64,000 nucleotides of DNA from an uncultured Verrucomicrobiota bacterium. Its GTDB lineage: Bacteria > Verrucomicrobiota > Verrucomicrobiia > Opitutales > UBA9783. The position numbers and the translations under genes were made by a program. Position 1 is the stretch's first letter. The number at the start of each line of letters is the position of its first letter. The stretch spans positions 62,001 to 126,000 of the forward strand of contig CABUVL010000004.1 of NCBI GenBank assembly GCA_902495005.1. The letters are read 5' to 3'. Of this stretch, positions 16,829-24,824 are shown piece by piece. The notes below the pieces were generated by a model. That model was not told where the DNA came from and ran no database searches. It saw only the letters and a program-made list of their open reading frames with translations.

Positions 16829-17503
16829 ATGCACGAAAACAATTCCATAAAGATTGGCTATGCTCGCGTGTCCAAAAGTGACGGGTCGCAGCGGCTTGAT
16901 TTGCAGAAAGACGCCCTCAAAAATATGGGGGTTGAAGAAAGCAGAATTTACGAGGATTACGCCTCTGGCAAGAAAGATGCAAGACCAGGCTTAGAGGCCT
17001 GCTTGAAAGCACTGCGTCCGGGAGACACACTCGTGGTTTGGAAACTCGATCGCTTGGGTAGAAATCTGGAGCACTTAAATAAAATCTGCAATTTTTTGAA
17101 TAAAAATCACATTGCCCTCATTGTCCTAACCTCCTCACAGGGACCCATTGACACAAGAACACCCACGGGAAAGTTGATCTTTCACCTCTTCGGATTGTTT
17201 GCCGAATACGAACGTGATCTCATTTGTGAAAGGGTTAAGGCCGGATTGGAGGCCGCTCGCGCTCGTGGCCATTGTGGCGGACGCAGGCACGCATTAAACA
17301 AACTGCAGTTAGAAGTACTGTTGGAAAGCATAAAAAACAAAAACTTTTCTATGCGGGATATAGCGGAACAATTCAACATAAGTACACGCACCTTGTACAA
17401 TTATGTGAGCCCAAATGGCGAACTTAGGGAAACAAGTAAAAGATTGTTATGCGGATCATCCAAAAAACTACTCCGTGAAGACAAATTCCAAGCATTAGTT
17501 TAA
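16829..17503 (+). CDS. Serine recombinase (resolvase/invertase family)
   Basis: 224 residues. The catalytic domain begins IKIGYARVSKSDGSQ with the nucleophilic Ser in YARVS, followed by YEDYASGKKDARPGL, the VVWKLDRLGR motif with two conserved Arg, and AEYERDLICERVKAGL, the long E helix. A C-terminal helix-turn-helix (SMRDIAEQFNISTRTLYNYV) binds DNA. Length fits Pin/Tn3-resolvase types, not large phage integrases, so it more probably inverts or resolves local DNA than integrates the prophage. It is followed after 12 nt by an HNH-like gene. Confidence 0.93.
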   Translation: MHENNSIKIGYARVSKSDGSQRLDLQKDALKNMGVEESRIYEDYASGKKDARPGLEACLKALRPGDTLVVWKLDRLGRNLEHLNKICNFLNKNHIALIVLTSSQGPIDTRTPTGKLIFHLFGLFAEYERDLICERVKAGLEAARARGHCGGRRHALNKLQLEVLLESIKNKNFSMRDIAEQFNISTRTLYNYVSPNGELRETSKRLLCGSSKKLLREDKFQALV

Positions 17504-17515
17504 AGGCTAGCTACG

Positions 17516-17944
17516 ATGTTACTGATTAAGCAAAGAAAACACGGCTGTAGTTCCTCTCCGACTTACCGGAGCTGGAGCAATATGATCCAACGCTGCACCA
17601 ATGTAAATTGCCCTAATTACCACAATTACGGGGCCCGTGGCATCAGCGTTTGTGCCCCTTGGAGGCATTTCGAGAATTTTTTAAAGGATATGGGAATGAA
17701 ACCGACCGGGTTTAGTATTGAAAGACTCAACAATAATAAGGGCTATGAACCGTCCAATTGCATTTGGGCGAGCCCTAAAGAGCAGGCTAATAACCGAAGA
17801 ACCAACGTCATCATCCGCGTCAATGGACACAAGTATACCGTCATGCAGTTCGCTGAAAAATTCGACATTGATTCAGCTAAGCTCTACCGCAAACTAAGCT
17901 TACTGCACTGCCATTACGACCCCAATCAGCTGACACTGTTCTAA
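17516..17944 (+). CDS. HNH-endonuclease-like phage protein
   Basis: 142 residues. The pattern SPTYRSWSNMIQRCTN, YHNYGARGISVC, W..FENFLKDMG, SIERLNNNKGYEPSNCIWA and a final helical DNA-binding-like region is that of a widespread phage family related to HNH or homing-type endonucleases. The region GYEPSNCIWASPKEQANNR is the typical end of its core. No complete HNH triad can be assigned by eye, so catalysis is uncertain. It may be a mobile-intron-like or free-standing homing element. Confidence 0.65.
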   Translation: MLLIKQRKHGCSSSPTYRSWSNMIQRCTNVNCPNYHNYGARGISVCAPWRHFENFLKDMGMKPTGFSIERLNNNKGYEPSNCIWASPKEQANNRRTNVIIRVNGHKYTVMQFAEKFDIDSAKLYRKLSLLHCHYDPNQLTLF

Positions 17945-17951
17945 CCCTCCC

Positions 17952-17974
17952 ATGTGGGTGAATTTTACCCACAT
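17952..17974. terminator. Hairpin after HNH-like gene
   Basis: ATGTGGGT (17952-17959) and ACCCACAT (17967-17974) form an 8-bp stem with a 7-nt loop, 8 bases after the stop at 17944. No clear T-run follows, so termination may be weak or need a factor. Confidence 0.45.
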
Positions 17975-17986
17975 CATTGGTAATTT

Positions 17987-18004
17987 TATAACGTATACGT
18001 TATA
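17987..18004. repeat. Perfect 18-bp palindrome
   Basis: TATAACGTATACGTTATA is its own reverse complement over all 18 bases. It has no loop, so it is more likely a site for a dimeric DNA-binding protein than an RNA hairpin. It lies between convergent genes, about 60 nt upstream of a tiny plus-strand frame. Confidence 0.6.
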
Positions 18005-18118
18005 TTTCTCAGGCCAATATTTGCATATACTCAGCAAACAGGTACACCTTATCTCTACGCCATGAAACAAGCCGATACCGGAGATTACTCTGCCTTATTG
18101 AGCCTTTTTATGCCTCAC

Positions 18119-18148
18119 TAAGAAAAGATAATCGTCTATCTTTTCTTA
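18119..18148. terminator. 12-bp stem hairpin
   Basis: TAAGAAAAGATA (18119-18130) pairs perfectly with TATCTTTTCTTA (18137-18148) across a 6-nt loop. The first two bases of the stem belong to the stop codon of the 19-codon frame. AT-rich; it could terminate or attenuate a short transcript, or be part of a small RNA. Confidence 0.4.
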
Positions 18149-18268
18149 AGAAAATTCACTAAGAAAACTTAGTCGGGCAGCTTTCTTCTTCTAACAACCT
18201 CAATATCAATGAGATTGTTGAAAATTTTTAGTCATGGTTATCATGGTATGGCTGAGTAACGGTCTAAC

Positions 18269-18297
18269 TTGTCGATTTTTGTTAGCAAAATCGACAA
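18269..18297 (-). terminator. 11-bp stem hairpin downstream of Fic gene
   Basis: TTGTCGATTTT (18269-18279) and AAAATCGACAA (18287-18297) pair perfectly with a 7-nt loop, 40 nt beyond the Fic stop on the minus strand. There is no strong U-run. Confidence 0.45.
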
Positions 18298-18337
18298 ACG
18301 GAGATAGATATGTACATTTTGAAGGCAAAAATAAGCA

Positions 18338-19432
18338 TTAGGTATAACTTAACTCAAATTTTTTTAGGAAGTAACGAGTGGTTTTATTGTTACCCTGCCT
18401 ATTCAATATTCCCAATTGAACCAATTGCGTTAAATCACGAGTCGCTGATGCCGAAGAGGCTTTAGTGATAGACACATAATTAGAGGCACTCAAACCTCCG
18501 ACAAAACCGCCTTTGCGCTCCGCCCTAAATAGACGTCGTATGCACTTTTTTTGCCTGTCGTTTAAGTCTTTTTCAAACTGTTGAAATAATTTAGCCTCTT
18601 CAATGATCAACTTCACCTTAAAGATGGAACTTTCCTGCGCCTCTATAATCATATCAGAAAAAAACAACAGCCACTCCGAAATGTCCAAAGTATGATTTGT
18701 TTTAGCAAGCGTCTGATAATACTCTTTTCTGTGTTTTTCTATCGTCTCAGACAATGCAAGTAAACAAGGATGACTTAACTTCTGCGACAAGGCTTTTTCT
18801 GCTAATGAACGACTTATCCTGCCGTTCCCGTCTTTAAACGGATGTATGATGACAAAATACAAGTGCGCAATACCTGCACGAACAGTAGGCGGCATAAGCA
18901 TGTCATTTTTTGAAGCATTGAACCAATTACAAAACTTGTTTACTTCACGTTCAACACGTTCAGCAGGCAACGCCTTAAAATGGATGCTAGGGTTGTCTAT
19001 TCTCCCAGAAACAACGTTTATACCTGTATTTCGAAAAGCATTCTCCTCTTTGTTCCATAAAAGACCGTTCATCTGCTTTAACATTTTTACAGATACATCT
19101 TCATTAAAAGTAGCATACAAGTACATCATTAAACGACCCATGCCTCTTTCTTGAGGAGATTGAGAAATAGGTTTATGAGCCATACCAAGTTCCTTACAGA
19201 TGGAGGATTGGACACTGTCTCTTCGCAGTATTTCTCCTTCAATTTGGGAAGATGCCATGGCTTCATCGAGCAGTATGTTTATTTTTAATTCACTTTGTTC
19301 TTGAACAGACATACTGTCAAAAGAACCGATAAAAAGGCCGACATTTTTAAAAAATTTGTCTCTGTAAGACCAAAATAGATCTTTGTCGTATTTAAAATTA
19401 GCCCAGTCGTCGAATTCCCAACACCATTGCAT
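18338..19432 (-). CDS. Fic family AMP-transferase, class II, with C-terminal winged helix
   Basis: 364 residues. The catalytic motif HPFKDGNGRISR is complete near residue 195. An inhibitory motif of the [S/T]xxxE[G/N] type is seen before it (SSQIEGE near residue 62), so the protein should be autoinhibited by its own N-terminal helix. The N-terminal 70 residues (QWCWEFDDWANFKYD) match DUF4172. The last 70 residues look like a winged helix (LSASNYVSITKASSASATRDL), suggesting DNA binding. Fic enzymes usually transfer AMP to protein hydroxyls. The gene is divergent from a DUF4143 ATPase across a repeat-bearing region. Confidence 0.92.
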   Translation of the reverse strand: MQWCWEFDDWANFKYDKDLFWSYRDKFFKNVGLFIGSFDSMSVQEQSELKINILLDEAMASSQIEGEILRRDSVQSSICKELGMAHKPISQSPQERGMGRLMMYLYATFNEDVSVKMLKQMNGLLWNKEENAFRNTGINVVSGRIDNPSIHFKALPAERVEREVNKFCNWFNASKNDMLMPPTVRAGIAHLYFVIIHPFKDGNGRISRSLAEKALSQKLSHPCLLALSETIEKHRKEYYQTLAKTNHTLDISEWLLFFSDMIIEAQESSIFKVKLIIEEAKLFQQFEKDLNDRQKKCIRRLFRAERKGGFVGGLSASNYVSITKASSASATRDLTQLVQLGILNRQGNNKTTRYFLKKFELSYT

Positions 19433-19524
19433 TGTTATTCCTTATCGATCAAATTTGGCCATTTTTTAATTAGTAAGCAAGCCTTTTATCAATCAAGTTC
19501 TTATTATTTTTGAGGTGAATGCCA

Positions 19525-19561
19525 GACAAATTGCCAAACGAAATTGCGACAAATTGCCAAA
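19525..19561. repeat. Direct repeats in Fic/ATPase divergent region
   Basis: GACAAATTGCCAAA occurs exactly at 19525-19538 and 19548-19561, a 23-bp period. AATTTGGCCATTT near 19454 is an approximate inverted copy. The period is not a multiple of three, so the copies encode different residues in the long frame starting at 19519. This supports a DNA-level role and a later start for the ATPase. Confidence 0.5.
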
Positions 19562-19602
19562 TTGAGCTTGAAAAAAATTTTTTTCGTGCTTCCATTCCCC
19601 TT

Positions 19603-20877
19603 ATGAAACAGTACAAAGCAAGAATTGCAGATGGCATCTTAAAAGACAAGCTTGAGAGCAAGGGAGCTGTCTTAATTGAAGGTGCCAAATGGTGTGGTAA
19701 GACAACTACAGCTTCGCAGTTAGCCAAAAGTGTTTTGTACCTACAAGATCCTGAAACGGTACATCAAAATCTTGCCTTAGCTGAACTTAAGCCATCGAGA
19801 TTACTCAAAGGACCTACGCCGCGCTTGATTGATGAGTGGCAAATGGCGCCTACGTTGTGGGATGCGATTCGATTTGAGGTAGACAAGCGCGATGATTTTG
19901 GCCAGTTTATTTTGACAGGTTCTGCTGTTCCGGCAAATTTTTCCCAAGTTCATCATTCAGGGGTTGGAAGGATTACCAGGATGCTGATGCGACCAATGAG
20001 TCTTTTTGAATCAGGGGAATCAAATGGAAGCGTTTCATTGGAAAAACTGTTTCAAGGCAATAATATTACTGATGGTCAATGCGACATTGACATTGATAAA
20101 TTGTCATTTCTTATTTGCCGTGGTGGATGGCCCAAGGCCTTGGACTGTTCTGCAAAAGTAGCTTTAATACAAGCTTTTGACTATTACAAGGTTATCATCG
20201 ATACAGATTTGTCACGTGCTGACAATGTTGAGCGTGATCGCGAGCGGGCCGACAGATTGCTTCGTTCTTACGCGCGAGCTATTGCCTCACAAACAACCTT
20301 TCAAGCTTTGAGTAGAGATGTGGCTACCAACGAAGCAAATACACTATCGGACACAACCATCATGTCATACATTCAGGCCCTAAAAAAGATTTTTGTCATC
20401 GAAGAAGCTCCCGCCTGGAATCCCAATCTGCGATCAAAAACTGCCATAAGGACGTCCAACACACGCTATTTTACAGATCCGTCTATTGGAATAGCGGCAC
20501 TAGGATTAGGGCCCAAGGACCTCATTAATAATCTCCACACGATGGGGCTCTTCTTTGAAAATCTTTGTATCCGTGATTTGCGTGTTTACGCCGAAAGCCT
20601 GAACGGTGAGGTTTATCACTATCGGAATAAAAACGGATTGGAATGTGACGCTGTCATACACTTGCGGAATGGCTCTTATGGATTGATCGAAATCAAGCTA
20701 GGGGGCGAAACACTTATCACAGAAGGCATTAAAACATTGGACGCATTAGCTTGCCAATTAGAGGCATCTTCATTGCCACAACCTTCATTTAAAATGGTCT
20801 TAACGGGTTTAGGTAACATGGCGTACACCCGTGAAGATGGCATCAGCATTGTTCCCATAGGGTGTTTAAAGCCTTAA
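19603..20877 (+). CDS. AAA_14/DUF4143 ATPase
   Basis: 424 residues from the ATG at 19603 (452 if the ATG at 19519 is used). Walker A is GAKWCGKTT near residue 28. Walker B-like LIDEWQMAPTLWD and ILTGSAVPANF sensor segments follow. The C-terminal DUF4143 domain has ECDAVIHLRNG and LIEIKLGG, a PD-(D/E)XK-like arrangement. Proteins of this family are frequent in bacteria and in selfish or host-associated genomes, but their role is unclear. I prefer the later start because the first 28 codons contain the repeat region and the upstream GAGGTG lies too close to the 19519 ATG. Confidence 0.85.
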   Translation: MKQYKARIADGILKDKLESKGAVLIEGAKWCGKTTTASQLAKSVLYLQDPETVHQNLALAELKPSRLLKGPTPRLIDEWQMAPTLWDAIRFEVDKRDDFGQFILTGSAVPANFSQVHHSGVGRITRMLMRPMSLFESGESNGSVSLEKLFQGNNITDGQCDIDIDKLSFLICRGGWPKALDCSAKVALIQAFDYYKVIIDTDLSRADNVERDRERADRLLRSYARAIASQTTFQALSRDVATNEANTLSDTTIMSYIQALKKIFVIEEAPAWNPNLRSKTAIRTSNTRYFTDPSIGIAALGLGPKDLINNLHTMGLFFENLCIRDLRVYAESLNGEVYHYRNKNGLECDAVIHLRNGSYGLIEIKLGGETLITEGIKTLDALACQLEASSLPQPSFKMVLTGLGNMAYTREDGISIVPIGCLKP

Positions 20878-20899
20878 TTTGCCATCATTGAGTAAATTT

Positions 20900-21391
20900 T
20901 CACACCTTCACTCTAAATACAATAAAAGCGATAGCAATGACGCCCAAAACAAGGGAAGCGAAGGCGACGAGGCGTTTAGTCCAAGTATGGCAAGCGGCGT
21001 CCGCTTGGAGGGACTGGTAACGCAAGGCGAGGGCCTGCTGATCATCACGAATGTGGGTGATGAGCTTTTGTTTCTCCTTCAGCAGTTGTTTGGACGCCCC
21101 CAAAAGTGCATCCAAAGCCTTGTGATCAATTATTTTTGCGTAAGCGATTTCCTGCTCGGATGGCTGCCCAATGATGGAAAAGCAGCCATCCAGAGCCCTA
21201 TTAGCAAGAGCTGTGTCCTGATTGTAACGCCCACTGTAGAGCATTATTTGCAAGTTGTCGTACAACAGATCATTGATCTGTTGGATCCTGTGAGCTTGCG
21301 AAGCGATTTTTTGCGGCAGGAGCAGAGACGTCTTGGTGCATCCGCTAAGAAGCAAGCCTACAGCCGCAATGGTTGTAATTCTAAACCCCAT
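20900..21391 (-). CDS. Lipoprotein with C-terminal membrane anchor, candidate one-piece spanin
   Basis: 163 residues. A lipoprotein signal with lipobox LLSGC ends at residue 17. A helical periplasmic region rich in Gln, Lys and Leu follows, and one transmembrane segment (FASLVLGVIAIAFIVF) lies at the extreme C-terminus. Outer-membrane lipid anchor plus inner-membrane C-terminal helix is the topology of unimolecular spanins such as T1 gp11, which fuse the two membranes at lysis. It sits in the minus-strand phage operon beside a small membrane protein. No sequence similarity can be claimed. Confidence 0.6.
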   Translation of the reverse strand: MGFRITTIAAVGLLLSGCTKTSLLLPQKIASQAHRIQQINDLLYDNLQIMLYSGRYNQDTALANRALDGCFSIIGQPSEQEIAYAKIIDHKALDALLGASKQLLKEKQKLITHIRDDQQALALRYQSLQADAACHTWTKRLVAFASLVLGVIAIAFIVFRVKV

Positions 21392-21471
21392 CAGTCATCG
21401 CAATACTCACAGAAAGTATCTCGGAACCCGTTGCTTATTAAACAAGATGCGTTTTGCGCAGGCTTTATGAT

Positions 21472-21768
21472 TTATTTTATGTTGTGTTTCTTTTGCCACT
21501 GGGTCCATATTTTGCAAGCTTTTAAGCATTTTGCCTGGCTGCTTGCGCGATGGTAGCCGTTGACAGCAATGAGGAAATAGGCGAAAAAAAGCGCACATTG
21601 GGCGTAAGAGCCGATAACCGCATTGTAAGCGACAAAGCCGGCATTACTGAATAACCAAACCTTGTACGAGCGAAGCGCCTGTCCGTTCGAATTGAGCAAG
21701 GCCCCATACAGAGCAAACCCAACAAGTAACCAAGCAAAGAGTTCCATGAAAATGAAACTAACAAGCAT
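21472..21768 (-). CDS. Small three-helix membrane protein, possible holin
   Basis: 98 residues from the ATG at 21768; the frame is open to a TTG at 21783. Three hydrophobic segments are visible: FIFMELFAWLLVGFALYGAL, WLFSNAGFVAYNAVIG and AQCALFFAYFLIAVNGYH, followed by a basic tail. This fits class I holins, and it neighbours the spanin candidate. The second and third segments also resemble small PnuC/YgjV-like membrane proteins, so a holin role is only suggested by context. Confidence 0.5.
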   Translation of the reverse strand: MLVSFIFMELFAWLLVGFALYGALLNSNGQALRSYKVWLFSNAGFVAYNAVIGSYAQCALFFAYFLIAVNGYHRASSQAKCLKACKIWTQWQKKHNIK

Positions 21769-21982
21769 CCAACTGGGGGGCAAATGCTTTCAATTGTTTG
21801 GGCCCAAAAACATTTCCAACATTTTAGTTTTGCGTTTTTACCGTTTCCTGGTTAATTTCGAGAGCTAGTCCGCTGGAGAGTAGCCAATCGAGCTTCGGAA
21901 GCGGCAAGCGGAGAAATCAACCATCAATAGTTCCTTACAATTAGGCAAGCTTCAGTGGTCATTTGAGCGCGGCTCTAATGGG

Positions 21983-22446
21983 CTAAAAACCACGGCTATT
22001 CTTCTTACTTTCGAGTTTCTCAATGATATTGTGCAAGTCCTCTACCTGCATGGTGGTTTTGACGTCGGCTTGGGATACAACCTCTTTAGGTGGCTGGATC
22101 TTAGCTCTTAACTGCGACCAACATAAATTTCTCCATACCTCCTTATCGAGTTCTCCTACCGCAGCCAATTTATCAAAGTAATCACGTCGTCGGTCCATAA
22201 ACTCGTTATAGCAGCTGATAAAATGCTCGTTACAATAGCGTCCTTCACCCATAGTGCCCAACCAGCAATCCATCTCATCGTGATACAGATTAAAGTCGGC
22301 ACGTAAGCGACACAACGGATGTCCTGGTTCTTCGGCATAACTGAGTAAGGTTTCGCCGATCTTAGGATCGTAAGCATTCAGACGAGCATTCGGGTCCTTG
22401 GGCCGTCCTCGTTGTGGGACGTTTTCAATATTGATGGGTTCTTTCA
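21983..22446 (-). CDS. Phage protein, possible small terminase subunit
   Basis: 154 residues from the ATG at 22446, preceded by AGGA at good spacing; the longer frame to 22474 would run through a palindrome. The protein is helical: RGRPKDPNARLNAYD at the N-terminus, then ADFNLYHDEMDCWLG and YNEFMDRRRDYFDKLA, reminiscent of small terminase subunits that recognise packaging sites. It is the first gene of the leftward late operon. The assignment is weak; no helix-turn-helix is certain. Confidence 0.4.
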
Positions 22447-22535
22447 TAAGTGTCCTAAGCTTAGGAAGATACACGAATAGGGCAGGGGAGCAAATAAAAA
22501 AGAGTCGGCTCTTGCAAAACCGACTCAGGACACTT
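22447..22535. repeat. Nested inverted repeats in divergent phage promoter region
   Basis: TCCTAAGCTTAGGA (22452-22465) is a perfect 14-bp palindrome over the ribosome binding site of the leftward gene. GAGTCGG (22502-22508) and CCGACTC (22520-22526) form a stem. AAGTGTCCT (22447-22455) is repeated inverted as AGGACACTT (22527-22535). The region separates late leftward from early rightward genes and is a likely regulatory switch. Confidence 0.55.
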
Positions 22536-22549
22536 GATGCTCTATTCGA

Positions 22550-22569
22550 ATGTCTTATAATGTCTTATA
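22550..22569 (+). repeat. Tandem ATGTCTTATA repeat
   Basis: ATGTCTTATA occurs twice head to tail (22550-22559, 22560-22569). Similar pairs occur near 25080 and 25200. The second copy opens a 31-codon frame to 22655 (MSYNRNPPKKNYELIRK), which I do not count as a gene because it lacks a ribosome binding site. Confidence 0.6.
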
Positions 22570-22758
22570 ACAGAAACCCACCCAAGAAAAATTATGAGCT
22601 GATTAGAAAGACTCATATGGGTTTCTTAAAACTCGAACGCAACAAACAACAATAGAGCAAGACGAGGTGGAAAATTCAAGAAAAAATAAAAATGTTTTAA
22701 GTTTTACCAATAAAAATTAATTAACAATCAAATATAGAAAGAAAAACAGGGGCTAAGT

Positions 22759-23439
22759 ATGTACTTAACCCCCGATCTCGAAAACATGAAAAATATACAA
22801 TCGTTAGAATCGTTAGGGCAAGAAAAAAATTGCGATAACGTACAAAGGATGCCAGGATCCTCAGTAATGGACAGGGCACTTGAATGTATGAAGAGGGAGC
22901 TCGTACGCGAGTTACACAAAAGTCACAAGATATCCTCGCGGCAGAAGCGTTTGATTTACAAAGATGCGATCTATCGCTACGAAGAAATAAAGGAAGCATT
23001 GGTGGAAGACGGCACCGATTACAATCGTTGCGAATACTTGGACACGGACAACACAGTGTACTTCAGGGCGGAAATTTCGAGCATCGGAGAGCTGGCGCAC
23101 TACACGAGATTTGACGAACTGAGGCACCCGTTTTACTTCACTTACCAATGTAATCAAGGGGTAGAATTCATCGTCAACCTGCAGGTACTTGGTCAAACGT
23201 ATTGGGATCGCGAGAGGGACTACGGACGCTATCATGAGTACGAAGACATCAAAGGCTTGGAGTTCGACTGCGTAGAACTCAACAAGTGCGAGCCATGGGC
23301 AGAAGAGTGTTACTCGCCGTACATGGAATTGGTAAAGGAAGATGGCTGGCTTATCGACGACTACCAAGAGGCAAGATTGCCATTCTTCAACCTAGAAACT
23401 TTTATTCGAAACTTACAACGAGGACAAAAACAGAACTAA
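22759..23439 (+). CDS. Unrecognised early phage protein
   Basis: 226 residues, acidic, rich in Tyr and Glu, soluble. The ATG follows AGGGG at normal spacing. Residues 45-80 are a charged helix (MKRELVRELHKSHKISSRQK); the rest looks alpha/beta with no metal-binding or nucleotide motif. It ends 1 nt before the SSB gene, so it is the first gene of the rightward recombination operon. A role in DNA replication or recombination is a guess from position only. Confidence 0.6.
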   Translation: MYLTPDLENMKNIQSLESLGQEKNCDNVQRMPGSSVMDRALECMKRELVRELHKSHKISSRQKRLIYKDAIYRYEEIKEALVEDGTDYNRCEYLDTDNTVYFRAEISSIGELAHYTRFDELRHPFYFTYQCNQGVEFIVNLQVLGQTYWDRERDYGRYHEYEDIKGLEFDCVELNKCEPWAEECYSPYMELVKEDGWLIDDYQEARLPFFNLETFIRNLQRGQKQN

Positions 23440-23440
23440 T

Positions 23441-23827
23441 ATGAACAAATTCATGTTATACGGAAGCGTGTACCGCAAGGGCACAATAAAAGACACCGAA
23501 AATGGCCACAAGATAATGAATGTGAGGGTATTTGATTTCGGAGGAAAAGAATCAAGAGACTCATTGTGGATCGACTGCACCTTGTTTGACAGAACAGCCA
23601 TCTTGTTTGATCAATTTGTCGAAAACGGCGACCTTGTAATTTTAAATGGTTCGCTGAAAAACAAGATCAACAAAGAGAAGTCCGGGCAGTTTGAAATGCT
23701 TGTATCCGATTTCCAAGCACTGCCAAAAATTATGGCAGACGCCTGGAGACAGCACAATAAGAAGGAATCGACGGTAGCCGAGGATAGCGAGGACAGAACT
23801 AATTCTACGGAAGAGGTGCCATTTTAA
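23441..23827 (+). CDS. ssb: Phage single-stranded DNA-binding protein
   Basis: 128 residues. The N-terminal 100 residues fit an OB fold of SSB type: a strand start MNKFMLYGSV, a central LWIDCTLFD and a GDLVILNGSLKN strand. The C-terminus is acidic and ends EEVPF, like the protein-interaction tip DDDIPF of bacterial SSB. It is shorter than E. coli SSB (178), as is usual in phages. It lies directly upstream of a small helical protein and RecT, an operon in which SSB and annealing protein cooperate. Confidence 0.85.
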   Translation: MNKFMLYGSVYRKGTIKDTENGHKIMNVRVFDFGGKESRDSLWIDCTLFDRTAILFDQFVENGDLVILNGSLKNKINKEKSGQFEMLVSDFQALPKIMADAWRQHNKKESTVAEDSEDRTNSTEEVPF

Positions 23828-23835
23828 GTTGAATT

Positions 23836-24000
23836 ATGAAGCGTAAGGAAGAGCTGAGACAGGACTTGATCGACCCCATCAAACTGTCACAACTGAAGCA
23901 CATCATGCAAGCTATGGAGTCTGCCGGCGTTCAAACAAAAAAATATGAGGCGCTGGCAAAGCGGTTGCAAGAGCTGGAACAAAAAGAAGTAAGACAATGA
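23836..24000 (+). CDS. Small helical protein before RecT
   Basis: 54 residues, highly charged, nearly all helix (LKHIMQAMESAGVQTKKYEA and LAKRLQELEQKEVRQ). The stop overlaps the RecT start as ATGA. Intact frame, good spacing and coupling to RecT support a real gene. Function unknown; small proteins of this kind occur beside phage recombinases. Confidence 0.65.
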   Translation: MKRKEELRQDLIDPIKLSQLKHIMQAMESAGVQTKKYEALAKRLQELEQKEVRQ

Positions 24001-24824
24001 ATGAAGCAATTTTGACAAAAAAGTCGGCGGCCACGCTGACTGAAATGAAACAAGAGAGGCCCAAGACCATCCTTCAAATGCTCAACAGTGAAGGCTTCAG
24101 GGAGCAATTAAAGGCGGCCCTGCCCTCATTTATGCGACCTGAGAAGGTGGCGAGGATTGCCATCACAGAGATCAGGAGCAATCCGAAATTGCTCCAATGT
24201 GACGCCTTGAGCCTCATGGGCTGTATCATGCGGAGCAGCCAACTGGGTTTGGACATCGACAGCCTGAAGGGACACGCGTACCTGGTACCGTACAAAAACG
24301 AGTGCCAGCTCATCATCGGCTACAAGGGCATGTTGTCCTTGGCCATGCGTAGCGGCAAGCTGTCATCGGTAGAAGTGCAGGAAGTCCACGAAAATGACGT
24401 TTTTGAGCTCGAGCACGGTGACAATTACGGATTGAGACACAAAATCAATCCTCGGCTCTCCGAGAGGGGTGCAATCGTCGGTTATTATGCCTATGCCCAC
24501 CTCGTTAATGGTGGTAAGCACTTCGAGTACATGAACCTTGAGGAAATCGAAGCCATAAAAGCCTGCTCCAAAGGATCCAACCTTCCTTCCAGCCCCTGGC
24601 AAACCTTTCCCTCCGAAATGGCGAAAAAAACCGTCATACGCCGCTTGTGTAAGTACCTATCGTTGTCTCCAGAAATGGATGCGGCTATCGCAATCGACGA
24701 ATTGGTCGACACCAACCTTCAAACTCAAAAAAACCGCCAGATAGCTCAAAAACAAGTGGAACCCGCGGATTTCGAGTTCGAAATGGTCAATACCACACCC
24801 CCCGAGGAAAATCAGCTCGCGTAA
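23997..24824 (+). CDS. recT: RecT family single-strand annealing protein
   Basis: 275 residues, the normal size. The family core is clear: FMRPEKVARIAITEIRSNPK, LGLDIDSLKGHAYLVPYK, ECQLIIGYKGMLSLAMRSGK and EVHENDVFE, then WQTFPSEMAKKTVIRRL. RecT anneals complementary single strands during phage recombination. The usual partner exonuclease (RecE or a YqaJ-type nuclease) is not seen in this operon; the VRR-NUC at 15672 is on the other strand. Confidence 0.95.
   Translation: MNEAILTKKSAATLTEMKQERPKTILQMLNSEGFREQLKAALPSFMRPEKVARIAITEIRSNPKLLQCDALSLMGCIMRSSQLGLDIDSLKGHAYLVPYKNECQLIIGYKGMLSLAMRSGKLSSVEVQEVHENDVFELEHGDNYGLRHKINPRLSERGAIVGYYAYAHLVNGGKHFEYMNLEEIEAIKACSKGSNLPSSPWQTFPSEMAKKTVIRRLCKYLSLSPEMDAAIAIDELVDTNLQTQKNRQIAQKQVEPADFEFEMVNTTPPEENQLA

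Larger units (their letters stand above)
17945..18337. other. Gene-free region rich in hairpins and palindromes
   Basis: No recognisable gene lies here. A 19-codon frame (18062-18121, MKQADTGDYSALLSLFMPH) ends exactly where a 12-bp stem begins. The listed hairpins and an 18-bp palindrome make the region look regulatory. A third small stem, CTAAG-AAAA-CTTAG, is at about 18159-18172. Confidence 0.45.

Noticed and set aside
20879..21556. 225-codon plus-strand frame
   Set aside because: It is antisense to the lipoprotein (spanin candidate) gene, which has a clear lipobox and membrane anchor; the plus-strand product has no such features.
22398..22655. 85-codon plus-strand frame with a 31-codon MSYN start inside
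   Set aside because: The first half is antisense to the leftward phage gene and the second half starts in a tandem repeat without a ribosome binding site.
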